A DNA stretch of 64,000 nt from Bacteroidetes bacterium UBA1941. GTDB taxonomy: Bacteria > Bacteroidota > Bacteroidia > Chitinophagales > LD1. The position numbers and the translations under genes were made by a program. The stretch lies in NCBI GenBank assembly GCA_002336805.1, contig DDEZ01000013.1, positions 291,648 through 355,647 on the forward strand, read 5' to 3'. The notes beneath the pieces were generated by a model. It did not search any database and was not told the origin of the DNA. It worked only from the letters and a program-made list of their open reading frames with translations. The stretch's first letter is position 1, and each line of letters begins with the position of its first letter. Of the stretch, positions 43,113-52,100 are shown one piece after another.

Positions 43113-44035
43113 ACCGTATCTATGAAGGATTTTTCTGCTTTATTGAATATTACAAAACCTACTGCCAGCAGTACACATGATACTACAAATGAATATAGGA
43201 GCATACCCCAGTCTACCGTGCCTCCGAGGAGCGCTGCACGGAATGTCTCTATGACAGCAGTCACCGGATTGAGCTTCAAAAGAAGAAGAAGGTTGCCACC
43301 GAAGCGGCTGATGGGATATATCACTGGTGCTGCATACATGAGTAGCTGTACACCGAAGGCTACAAGATACTGGAGGTCGCGATACTTGATAGTAAGCGAG
43401 GTCACTATCATACCCAGGCCGAGGCCGAGATTGGCCATGATAAGAATGAGTAAAGGTAGCGTGATGATGTATCCATTGACTTCAAAAGTGTAAAGGCCCA
43501 GTGCGATATAGACCGCATACGCTATGGCCAGTAGTAGCATCTGGATGCCCATCTTGACCATGGTAGAGATCACTTTGGCCAGCGGCAGGATGACACGCGG
43601 AAAGTATACCTTGCCAAAGACTGCGGCATTGGTCGTGAACGTACTGGAAGTGGATACCAGGCACTCTGCAAAATAGGTCCATAGCACGGTACCCGTCAAA
43701 TAAAACAGGAGCCTGGGTTTGTGGTCCGTACCGATATTGGCAATATTGCCAAAGACGATGATGTAGACCAATGTAGTGAGGAGCGGCTGGATAAAGAACC
43801 ATACTGGACCAAGTATGGTCTGCTTGTAAACTGCCATCAAGTCCCTGCGGACGAAAATGTAGAGCAGGTCTCGATACTGGATCAGTTCCTTGAAATTAAT
43901 ATCAAAGAGGCCGGACTGAGGCTTGATCACAATGGTCCAGTCCTCATTACTTTCTTTCACGTATTGGGTTAAATTTATTTCCTTAGCACCAAATGTAGCA
44001 AAATAAAAGAATGTCCTCTGCATTTGCGCCATCAT
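43109..44035 (-). CDS. wzm: Polysaccharide ABC exporter permease, Wzm-like
   Basis: The frame is open to 44296, but that extension is antisense to the acetyltransferase gene at 44118 and reads as nonsense. The ATG at 44035, or those at 44032 and 44023, gives a sensible start (MMAQMQRTFFYFATFGAKEI). About 305 residues: QYRDLLYIFVRRDLMAVYKQ and TILGPVWFFIQPLLTTLVYI mark the ABC-2 permease start. Six membrane helices follow, with NLGLGLGMIVTSLTIKYRDL near the end. It pairs with Wzt to move the glycan across the inner membrane. Confidence 0.88.
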   Translation of the reverse strand: MMAQMQRTFFYFATFGAKEINLTQYVKESNEDWTIVIKPQSGLFDINFKELIQYRDLLYIFVRRDLMAVYKQTILGPVWFFIQPLLTTLVYIIVFGNIANIGTDHKPRLLFYLTGTVLWTYFAECLVSTSSTFTTNAAVFGKVYFPRVILPLAKVISTMVKMGIQMLLLAIAYAVYIALGLYTFEVNGYIITLPLLILIMANLGLGLGMIVTSLTIKYRDLQYLVAFGVQLLMYAAPVIYPISRFGGNLLLLLKLNPVTAVIETFRAALLGGTVDWGMLLYSFVVSCVLLAVGFVIFNKAEKSFIDTV

Positions 44036-44117
44036 AGCCGCATGGCTGATTTTTATATATGTATACATTAGTAATGGTATTAATGCTTTAAGAAATTTAT
44101 ATAAACAGGATAGATAT

Positions 44118-45200
44118 ATGAAAAGGGTAGTCATAAGGGCTGGAGATGGTGACATGTATGCAGCCGAGTTGCAACGTGCATATGATCTGATACGGTCTCT
44201 GGATGAAACCGTAGAAGCATATGATGTAGCGCAGCTGGATGCAGCCCTGCTCGATGAGACACAGGCAGATGTGGTGATCTCCTGTGGCCTTAGCACTGCG
44301 CATTATGACCTGTTATCCGGGCAAAGAATCGTATCTATTACTTTCGGTAAGTTGAATACATATACGGGTATGGCTGATATAGTGATAGATCATCTAGCCA
44401 ATGATGCCTCTGCCCACTATGGCACTGCGGCCTGCTCTATGGAGAATCCAGCGTTTGACTTTGATACACTATCCCGTATAGTAAAGAAGCTGCCGTGGGA
44501 CACAGAGTTCTGGGGCTTTGGGATCGGCAATATCAAAGCTAAAACCATTTCGCCAAACATTGCCTACAGGGCAGAAGCATATGCACGTAAGAACGGTATA
44601 AAGTTTCTCGAGTACCTCTGTGACTGCGAGGACCAGAAGCACCTCGTGGCCGCTGAGAAGGAGGGATTTCACCTCACCGATATCAGAATAGACTTTGACA
44701 TAAAGGGTAAGGTACTGCCGCTGGACCCACTGCCGGAAGGCATGACCTATGGTGTGGCAGATGAAAGGCATATACCAGAGCTGCACAATATCAGTAAAGA
44801 CCTCTATAAGATCAGCCGTTATTATTACGACGGAGGATTTGACCGAGCCAGGGTGAGCGATTTCTACCGCACTTGGGTGGAAAAGGCAGTACGGGGAACA
44901 TTCGATCATATCTGTTATTGCATATTTCTGGGGGATACTCCTGTTGGCTTTGCTACCTTCAGGTACCTGGAGAATGGCGAAGCCATGTTTGGTTTAGGAG
45001 CATTCAATGAGAAATTTCAGGGCGGCGGCCTTGGCCGAAAGCTTTTTCGCCATGTGATCAATATAAACGTGCAGGAGAGGGGGATACGCCGCGTGACATC
45101 AGCTACGCAGGGCCGTAATATCATGACCCAGCGGATGCACCAGTCTATTGACTTTCGTACTGCGTCAGTAGAGCTGTGGTTTCACAAATGGCTGTCCTGA
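44118..45200 (+). CDS. WecD/RffC-like N-acetyltransferase
   Basis: 360 residues. Residues ~1-110 form an extra Rossmann-like domain (VVIRAGDGDMYAAELQRAYD, IVSITFGKLNTYTGMADIVI). The GNAT part begins VKKLPWDTEFWGFGIGNIKA, the W-D-x-x-F-x-G motif of WecD, and contains FQGGGLGRKLFRHVININVQ as the acetyl-CoA loop. WecD acetylates dTDP-4-amino-4,6-dideoxygalactose, the product of the WecE-like enzyme in the same locus, which supports the assignment. It is divergent from wzm; TACATTAG at 44064-44071 is a -7-like sequence upstream. Confidence 0.8.
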   Translation: MKRVVIRAGDGDMYAAELQRAYDLIRSLDETVEAYDVAQLDAALLDETQADVVISCGLSTAHYDLLSGQRIVSITFGKLNTYTGMADIVIDHLANDASAHYGTAACSMENPAFDFDTLSRIVKKLPWDTEFWGFGIGNIKAKTISPNIAYRAEAYARKNGIKFLEYLCDCEDQKHLVAAEKEGFHLTDIRIDFDIKGKVLPLDPLPEGMTYGVADERHIPELHNISKDLYKISRYYYDGGFDRARVSDFYRTWVEKAVRGTFDHICYCIFLGDTPVGFATFRYLENGEAMFGLGAFNEKFQGGGLGRKLFRHVININVQERGIRRVTSATQGRNIMTQRMHQSIDFRTASVELWFHKWLS

Positions 45201-45203
45201 CCT

Positions 45204-45692
45204 TCAGAGCAATTGCCTTATATTTTTGATGAGGGCAGGATCTGTCCAGTTATCAGGATTGACCTGGTCGTAGACCTTTTTGCCGGAAGCATCATAGATA
45301 TAATTAGTAGGATAGGTATAGATACCGATATCATGCAGGCTGGCTGCATGTAGAAATATAAGTCTGTCTCCATAGATAGCCTGGAGTGTTTGGAGCTTCT
45401 CTACCGGATCATCAGAGATACAAATGATAGTCAGATTTTTGTCGTACAGGGTATCGTGTAGCGCTGCCAGCTCAGGCATCTCTCTCATACATGGACCGCA
45501 CCAGGTAGCAAAGAACGAGAGGAAGAGCGGCCGTCCATTATAGGCTTCCAGTGATACAGCCTGCCCGCGGAGATCACTGACGGCTATAGAGGGTATATCG
45601 ACATGCGGAGGCACATGGTACCTTTTATAAAAAAAGGCAATGACAACTAGCACTGTCAGCACAAGTGCCACGGGTATGAAACGCTTCAGCAC
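45204..45692 (-). CDS. TlpA/ResA-like membrane-anchored thioredoxin
   Basis: 162 residues. One N-terminal membrane anchor (FIPVALVLTVLVVIAFFYKR) is followed by a thioredoxin fold with SFFATWCGPCMREMPELAAL and the cis-Pro region IYTYPTNYIYD. This is a periplasmic thiol-disulfide reductase. It converges with the WecD-like gene with 3 bp between the stops, and is 1 bp downstream of ppa. It differs from the larger lipoprotein thioredoxin at 4526-5677 in lacking the DUF4369 domain. Confidence 0.9.
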   Translation of the reverse strand: MLKRFIPVALVLTVLVVIAFFYKRYHVPPHVDIPSIAVSDLRGQAVSLEAYNGRPLFLSFFATWCGPCMREMPELAALHDTLYDKNLTIICISDDPVEKLQTLQAIYGDRLIFLHAASLHDIGIYTYPTNYIYDASGKKVYDQVNPDNWTDPALIKNIRQLL

Positions 45693-45693
45693 G

Positions 45694-46320
45694 TCAATCT
45701 ACATCTATATATTTGTGCCGATAGTCGGCCTGGCTCCTGCGTATCACCTCAAATGCTTCTTCGCGGCCGTAGATCGCATCTATCTGTACCCGGTTTGCCT
45801 CTTCATTAGGATTTTTCTTGTAGGTCAGGAAGTAATGCTTTAGCCTGGTCAGGACCGCCTCATTCACATCGGAGATATCCTTCCAGCTGCCGTAGACCTC
45901 GTCTCCTTTCATGATAGCTATGATCTTGTCATCTGCCTGGTTTTGATCTATCATGCGGAAACCACCTATAGGCATAGCCTGTACCAGTATACCACCGCGT
46001 GCTATGATCTTCTCAGTGAGCACGATGATATCCAGAGGGTCCTGATCTCCTATCACGCCGGTGCGGCCGGTCTTCTCCATACAGTAGTTGCCTACCTCTA
46101 TATCACAAAACGTCTGCGGGAGGAAACCATAGAGGGCGGGGAATACATTTGAGAACTGCTGGGGGCGATCCACTTTCAGTATGCCTGATGGTTTGTCTAT
46201 CTCATATTTGATAGTATCTGTGGGTACTATTTCTATAAAGCAGGTACAGGTCTCGGGAGCTTTCTCTCCTATAGATACTCCATGCCATGGATGGAGTTGA
46301 AACTTTAAATGTTCATTCAT
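45694..46320 (-). CDS. ppa: Inorganic pyrophosphatase, family I
   Basis: 208 residues. The active-site motif D-x-D-P-x-D is at GDQDPLDIIVLTEK, with FIEIVPTDTIKYEIDKPSG and NVFPALYGFLPQTFCD upstream providing the E and Y contacts. It hydrolyses PPi from biosynthesis, including nucleotide-sugar formation, in the cytoplasm. It is co-directional with and 1 bp upstream of the thioredoxin gene. No anomalies. Confidence 0.96.
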   Translation of the reverse strand: MNEHLKFQLHPWHGVSIGEKAPETCTCFIEIVPTDTIKYEIDKPSGILKVDRPQQFSNVFPALYGFLPQTFCDIEVGNYCMEKTGRTGVIGDQDPLDIIVLTEKIIARGGILVQAMPIGGFRMIDQNQADDKIIAIMKGDEVYGSWKDISDVNEAVLTRLKHYFLTYKKNPNEEANRVQIDAIYGREEAFEVIRRSQADYRHKYIDVD

Positions 46321-46340
46321 GTCTGTGCAAAGATTTAATG

Positions 46341-47162
46341 CTACCAGCTACTGCCGGCTCCGCCACCACCGCTATCGCCACCACCAAAGCCACCAAAACC
46401 GCCGCTGCTACCTCCCCAGCTATCACCGCTGCTACTGCCGCCGCCACTGGTCAGCGCACCCAGCAGAAACCACGGTAGCGATGAGCCCGAGCTAGAGTAT
46501 GTACGGCCATTATTGCCGCCGCCAAAGATGGAGAATAGGATAATGACAATGATGATAGCCAGAATGATCCAGCCTATACTGAATGAAGAGCCGGTATCCT
46601 GCGGCTCATCATTTTTAAATTCACCTTTGAGTGCTGCCTGTATATCATCTATGCCGGCATTGATACCGCCTACATAGTCGCCTTCTTTAAACTTTGGTTT
46701 GATCGTGTACTCCGTGATTCGTTTGCAGATGGCATCAGGCAGAGCGCCCTCTACTCCCCGCCCTGTACCGAGAAACATGCTGCGGTCCTCTTTGGCTATG
46801 AGTAGCAACACGCCGTTGTCTTTGTCTTTTTGACCTATGCCCCACGCGTGCATCAGCTCTGTGGCGTACTGAGCGCGATCAGCCCCGTCCAGCGTAGTGA
46901 TGATGACTACCGCTATCTGGGTCGATGTCTCTTTCTCGTATTGTACCAGCCTATCCTCCAGTGCGCCGGCATCTGCACTGCTGAGCATACCTGCGTAGTC
47001 ATTGACCAGGCGGGGTGGATCAGGGCGCTCCGGCAGCTTGATATCCTGAGCATATGCAGCATGACCCAGTACCAGCAATACTGCCAGGCACATAGCGGAC
47101 CATGCGCGTCGGAGCATGGCAGTGATATGACCAGATGAGTGATTATCCTTCGCTGATGTCAT
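46341..47162 (-). CDS. TPM-domain membrane protein (YgcG-like)
   Basis: 273 residues. After a signal peptide (LAVLLVLGHAAYAQ), the TPM domain has LPERPDPPRLVNDYAGMLSS and TQIAVVIITTLDGADRAQY. It then has DKDNGVLLLIAKEDRSMFLG and GRGVEGALPDAICKRITEY. A membrane helix (IGWIILAIIIVIILFSIFG) and a Gly/Ser-rich tail (GGFGGFGGGDSGGGGAGSSW) end the protein, as in YgcG-type proteins. It overlaps the second TPM gene by 20 bp. Such genes regularly accompany lemA; the molecular function is not established. Confidence 0.9.
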   Translation of the reverse strand: MTSAKDNHSSGHITAMLRRAWSAMCLAVLLVLGHAAYAQDIKLPERPDPPRLVNDYAGMLSSADAGALEDRLVQYEKETSTQIAVVIITTLDGADRAQYATELMHAWGIGQKDKDNGVLLLIAKEDRSMFLGTGRGVEGALPDAICKRITEYTIKPKFKEGDYVGGINAGIDDIQAALKGEFKNDEPQDTGSSFSIGWIILAIIIVIILFSIFGGGNNGRTYSSSGSSLPWFLLGALTSGGGSSSGDSWGGSSGGFGGFGGGDSGGGGAGSSW

Positions 47163-47580
47163 TGCTCAGTTCATTTTTATCTCCGGCGTAGTAGGGGAAG
47201 TACTTAGTGAGTTGCCTGCCGGCCTCATCTATGCCATGCACTATGCCATCCACATATTTCTGCTCACGAAAGAGGTTTGTCATCTTTTCCACCGTACTAT
47301 CCCAGAAATCTGCAGGTACGGCCTCGTTGATACCTTTATCTCCGATCACGGCCAGCTTGCGGTCCTCCCAGGCTACGTAGATCAATACGCCGTTTCGCAG
47401 AACGGTTTTTTGCATTTCCAGCTTGTGAAAGACATCGGCAGCACGGTCCAGCACTATGCCGGAGCACTTAGGCTCTACATGCACGCGGATCTCACCTGAG
47501 GTCAGTTTTTCTGCACGCGTGATAGCCTCTACTATCTGGCGGCGCTCTGACGAGGAAAAGAAGTGTTTTTTGAAAAGCAC
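47143..47580 (-). CDS. Short TPM-domain protein
   Basis: 145 residues without a signal peptide. It contains ERRQIVEAITRAEKLTSGEI, VLRNGVLIYVAWEDRKLAVI and FREQKYVDGIVHGIDEAGRQ, the core TPM (Psb32/YgcG) pattern. It sits between lemA (10 bp away) and the larger TPM gene, completing a three-gene operon. It is probably a soluble cytoplasmic partner, judged by the lack of any membrane segment. Confidence 0.88.
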   Translation of the reverse strand: MLFKKHFFSSSERRQIVEAITRAEKLTSGEIRVHVEPKCSGIVLDRAADVFHKLEMQKTVLRNGVLIYVAWEDRKLAVIGDKGINEAVPADFWDSTVEKMTNLFREQKYVDGIVHGIDEAGRQLTKYFPYYAGDKNELSNDISEG

Positions 47581-47590
47581 GGTAGCTTTT

Positions 47591-48169
47591 TTAGAATTTT
47601 ACAGCAGGTGCTTTCTCACTGCCGGCCTCCGCCTGGAAGTAGCCCTTAGGAGTGAACCCAAACATCTTGGCAGTCAATACAGCAGGGAACTGGCCTATAT
47701 ATGCGTTGTAGTCATTTACAGATTCATTGAAGCGGTTGCGCTCTGTATTGATACGGTTCTCTGTACCTTCCAGCTGCGCCTGTAGCTCCATAAAGCCTTG
47801 ATTGGCCTTCAGGTCAGGATACTGCTCTACAGTCACGAGCAGGCGCGATAGCGAGCCTTTCAGCTCATCCTGTGCTGCCTGAAATTTTTTGATATCCTCC
47901 TCAGACAGCTTGCTGGCATCTACCTGCACACTGGTGGCCTTGGCACGCGCCTCGATCACCTGTGTGAGCGTTTGCTGCTCAAAGTTGGCCTGTCCTTTCA
48001 CCGTGTTGACCAGATTAGGTACCAGGTCTGCGCGGCGCTGATAGGCAGATTCTACATTGGCCCACTCACGGGATACAGCTTCACGTTTTTCTACCATAGA
48101 GTTGTAGCCACAGGATGAGAGGGACGCAGCTATGATCATGATACTCAGGAGCCTGATGATGCTTTTCAT
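47591..48169 (-). CDS. lemA: LemA family lipoprotein
   Basis: The frame is open to 48208, but the ATG at 48169 starts the lipoprotein signal (MKSIIRLLSIMIIAASLSSC), giving 192 residues. The rest is helical coiled coil typical of LemA: EWANVESAYQRRADLVPNLV, VIEARAKATSVQVDASKLSE, TENRINTERNRFNESVNDYN and AKMFGFTPKGYFQ at the end. LemA is a membrane-attached helical-bundle protein of unclear function, usually next to TPM genes as here. Confidence 0.93.
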   Translation of the reverse strand: MKSIIRLLSIMIIAASLSSCGYNSMVEKREAVSREWANVESAYQRRADLVPNLVNTVKGQANFEQQTLTQVIEARAKATSVQVDASKLSEEDIKKFQAAQDELKGSLSRLLVTVEQYPDLKANQGFMELQAQLEGTENRINTERNRFNESVNDYNAYIGQFPAVLTAKMFGFTPKGYFQAEAGSEKAPAVKF

Positions 48170-48323
48170 GGATATGTGTGTTTTTGGTTTGATGATGTAA
48201 AATAGCAAAATAAACCTGACAGATATTTATATGAATCGTGCAGGTGTGATATACCTCAGCCATTTGCGGGCTTCTTTATACATTAGCATATATCAGTGGA
48301 CGAAACCCCAAAAAACTTATTGT

Positions 48324-48668
48324 ATGTCAGAACTAGTAAAGGACTTTAATGACTATCGCACCAGGATGAATGAAGTGATCCTGGCAAAGGATAATCTGGT
48401 GCTCAAGCGCTTCTGGAGCCTGGACAATCAGGCCTATGCCGATGGAGCCCTACCATCCAAAACCAAAGAACTACTGGGCCTCGTGGCCTCTATGGTACTC
48501 CGCTGCGATGATTGTATCAAATATCATCTGGGCAAAAGCTATGAGGAAGGTGTGAGCACAGAGGAAATGTACGAGGTGTTTGCCATAGCCAATCTGGTGG
48601 GTGGCTCTATAGTGATACCGCACACCCGCCGCGCCGCCGAGTACTGGGAGGAGCTGATAAAAAAATAG
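48324..48668 (+). CDS. AhpD-like carboxymuconolactone decarboxylase family protein
   Basis: 114 residues from the ATG at 48324; the frame is open from 48231, but MSELVKDFNDYRTRMNEVIL is the natural start. It has the AhpD helical fold with the redox pair C-D-D-C in LVASMVLRCDDCIKYHLGKS and EEMYEVFAIANLVGGSIVIP. The family provides thiol peroxidase-reductase or decarboxylase activity; the CxxC and nearby His favour the AhpD-type redox role. A TACATTAG (48279-48286) lies upstream. Confidence 0.88.
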   Translation: MSELVKDFNDYRTRMNEVILAKDNLVLKRFWSLDNQAYADGALPSKTKELLGLVASMVLRCDDCIKYHLGKSYEEGVSTEEMYEVFAIANLVGGSIVIPHTRRAAEYWEELIKK

Positions 48669-48669
48669 C

Positions 48670-48699
48670 TTATAGAAATCCTCAGAATTTTTATATTTG
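48670..48699 (+). promoter_or_regulatory. Promoter of the CAT-anticodon tRNA
   Basis: TTA (48670-48672), 19 bp, and a perfect TAnnTTTG element, TATATTTG (48692-48699), end 18 bp before the mature tRNA 5' end. Confidence 0.6.
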
Positions 48700-48717
48700 C
48701 ACTCCCCATTGCGGGAC

Positions 48718-48791
48718 GGTCTTGTAGCTCAGACGGTTAGAGCATCTGACTCATAATCAGAGGGTCCCTGGTTCGATCCCAGGCGGGACCA
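48718..48791 (+). tRNA. tRNA with CAT anticodon (elongator Met or Ile2)
   Basis: A 74-nt cloverleaf. Acceptor stem GGTCTTG pairs with CGGGACC (with G-T pairs); D arm GCTC/GAGC; anticodon stem TCTGA/TCAGA around CTCATAA; T arm CCTGG-TTCGATC-CCAGG; discriminator A at 48791. CCA is not fully encoded (ACC then G). The anticodon stem lacks the three G-C pairs of the initiator, so it is either elongator tRNA-Met or tRNA-Ile2 whose C34 is modified to lysidine; I cannot decide between them by eye. Confidence 0.95.
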
Positions 48792-48800
48792 CCGAATAAT

Positions 48801-48840
48801 AAAAACGGGTTGCGAATTTTTCGCAACCCGTTTTTGTTTT
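48801..48840 (+). terminator. Terminator after the tRNA
   Basis: A 16-bp perfect stem (48801-48816 with 48820-48835, core CGGGTTGCGAA), 3-base loop, followed by a T-rich tract. The following 48841-49114 is AT-rich and holds no gene; TATATTTA at 49068-49075 may serve the next gene. Confidence 0.9.
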
Positions 48841-49114
48841 TTAGCCTCTGCTGATCTTTAAAACACAGATTTGGACAGAACTGTCGAGGAATATTCTCTG
48901 TAATCCATTCTATTTCACACGTCTATAATTCTTACGTTAAGTATTTCGGTACGGCCAACGCAGCAGTATTTTTTAGCGTCTCATTACAGAGGCAATCTGG
49001 GAAATCAGATGTGAAAAAAAATATCCGGCTATGATCTTATTCACTGGGGAGGGTGACATTTATTAGTTATATTTAGAAACTCGTTATTGTTTACTATTTA
49101 ACAACCACTCATAT

Positions 49115-52100
49115 ATGTCATTTAAACATTTACTTGTTTTAAGTGTAAGTGTATTTTTCTTGCTGTTTTCGGGCACTTCTACGGCCCAAAACTACACAGT
49201 AATAAACGATGCCTCCAGCTATAGTGGCTGCAACTGCTACCGGCTCACCCCGGCAGTCAATAATCAGGGCGGCGGTGTGTATCAGAATAATACGATTAAC
49301 CTAAACAACTCATTTGACTACACATTCAATGTGTTTCTGGGGTGCAACGGATCCGGTGGTGCGGATGGTATTGTATTTATCCTCACCAATAATATCACTG
49401 GCATCGGTGCTCAGGGTGGTGGCCTGGGCTATAGCGGTCTGTCCGGCAATTCATTTGCTGTAGAGTATGACACCTGGCAAAACTCACAGGACCCATCCTA
49501 TGACCACATCGCATTTGAGGCAGGTGGCAGTGTAAATCACAACGTAGCCGGTCCGGTACCTGCCCTGGCCAGCCAGGCCATGATAGATGATTGCAACTGG
49601 CATACTACCGAGATCATATGGAATGTAAATACGCAGACCTATTCCGTTTACTTTGATGGTACGCTGCGTCTGACATATACAGGCAATATCGTCAATAACT
49701 TTTTTGGCGGCAACCCGATCGTAAACTGGGGCTGGAGCGGTAGTACCGGTGGGGGCAATAACGATCAGCGCTTCTGCGTGACACAGACATCCAGCTGGAC
49801 TGCTGGTACTAACTATCAGTCCTGCAACCCTACCATGCAGTTTCGCGATATATCTACTACCAATGTCGGCTCGGTGCAAAGCTGGGCTTGGAACTTTGGC
49901 GATCCAGGATCAGGCGCCAGCAATACATCTACGTTACAAAATCCATCACATACTTTTTCTACCACGGGTACTTTCACTGTATCGCTCACGATCACAGACG
50001 TGACCGGCTGTACCAATACCTATAGCCACATAGTCACCATCAATCCTCCTATCAGCCTGTCAGCTACCCCGCAGTCTCCTACCTGCAACGGTGCTGCAAA
50101 TGGTAATATACCTACTACGATCACAGGTGGCTTTGGAGCAGCTGCGGGATATGGCGGATATCAGTATATATGGAGCAACGGTGCTCAGACCTCCGGAGAG
50201 GTAGGCGTGACGGCAGGTACCTATACAGTCACTGTAAATGATGGTGTGTGCTCAGCTACAGCATCATATACCCTGACCCAACCAGCCGCGCTCACAGCCA
50301 CCACCTCCCATACAGATGCCTCGTGCGGATCCAATAACGGCTCCGTGAGCATGACCATCACCGGTGGTACTCAGCCGTATACGGGAGTCAACTGGAACCT
50401 GGTACCGGCCAGCGGCAGCGGCAACGGGCCATATGTGCGCAATAACGTGCCGGCTGCCATCTACGTGGCGGACTTTCATGATGCCAATGGCTGCTCTGCA
50501 CTCCTCACCTACAGGGAAACAGTGAATAGCCTGCCATGTGGATATAACATCTCTACATCCAGCACAAATGTAAACTGCTACGGACAGAGCACCGGATCTG
50601 TGACAGTGACTGTCACCGGTGGTACAGGCCCGAGCATATACTGGACCAATAGCGGAGGCACTAACGTAGGCAGCGGAGCTACCCTGTCTAATCTCCCTGC
50701 AGGGGCCTATACATACCACTATAGTGATGCTAACGGCCAGAACTTCACCGGCACTGTCACTGTCAATCAGCCGGGTGCTGCTATGGTGGCTACCCTGGCT
50801 ACTACCAATGCCACCTGCTCCTATCTCAATAACGGATCAGCCGTAGCCTCAGTCACGGCCAATGGCAACTCGCCGTATAGTTATGCCTGGAGTGCATCCG
50901 GGCAGGGCAACTCGCCTAGCGCCAGCAATCTCAGTCAGGGTGCTATCTCAGTAGTCATCACGGACAATCTGGGCTGTACGGCCACGGCGTCGGGTACTAT
51001 CTCAGGGCAGCCCGCCATAGTGCCCGGCACGGTCACGACCACCAGTACGAGCTGTCGGGGAGACTCGACCGGTAGCGCTGTGGTGAGTCCATCAGGAGGC
51101 GTCTCACCATATACCTATCTATGGAATAATAGCCCTACAGCCATCGGCGCGGGCGACTATGGGATACCGGCAGGAACATATACCGTCACGGTCACCGATC
51201 ACAATGGATGTACAGCTCAGGCCTCGGGTACCGTAGGCCAGCCGGCTGCTGCATTTACAGTGACCCCGGCTCATACAGATGTAGCTTGCTTTGGCAATAC
51301 TACGGGCACCATCACGCTGACGCAGGCAGGTGGTACTCCGGCATACGCCACGCCGCTATGGCTCGATGGCCCTACAGGTACTACCCGTAGCAATCTGGCA
51401 GCGGGCACTTATTACTTTGCTGACTCAGACTCACACGGCTGTCTGGTCATAGACTCTATCAAGATTTTACAGCCATCTTCTGCCTTTACGGTGACGGCTG
51501 CTCATACTAATGTAAACTGCTTTGGCGCAGCTACGGGTACTATCACACTGACCGAGACAGGTGGTACTACGCCATATGGTGCAGTGACCTGGAGCGGCGG
51601 CCTGAGCGGCACCAATCCTATCAACGTAGCAGCCGGTACATACAACTATACTGTGACCGATGCCAATAGCTGCCAGCAGACGGGCAGTGTGACGGTGACG
51701 CAGCCAGCTTCAGCTTTCACAGTGACAGCAGCTCATACCAATGTAAACTGCTTCGGAGCCTCTACGGGTACTATCACGCTGACAGAGACAGGTGGCACCA
51801 CACCATATAGTGCAGTGACGTGGAGCGGCGGCCTGAGTGGCACCAATCCTATCAACGTGGCTGCAGGTACCTACAACTATACGGTGACCGATGCCAATAG
51901 CTGCCAGCAAACCGGCAGTGTGACGGTGACCCAGCCAGCGGCGGCTTTCACAGTGACAGCTACTCATACAGATGTAAACTGCTTTGGCGCAGCTACCGGT
52001 ACTATCACGCTGACCGAAGCGGGTGGCACTACACCATATGGTGCAGTGACCTGGAGCGGCGGCCTGAGTGGTACCAATCCTATCAACGTAGCAGCCGGCA

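Noticed and set aside
44036..44296. 87-residue N-terminal extension of the Wzm-like permease
   Set aside because: It is antisense to the WecD-like gene, low-complexity Ser/Ala, and upstream of a plausible ATG at 44035.
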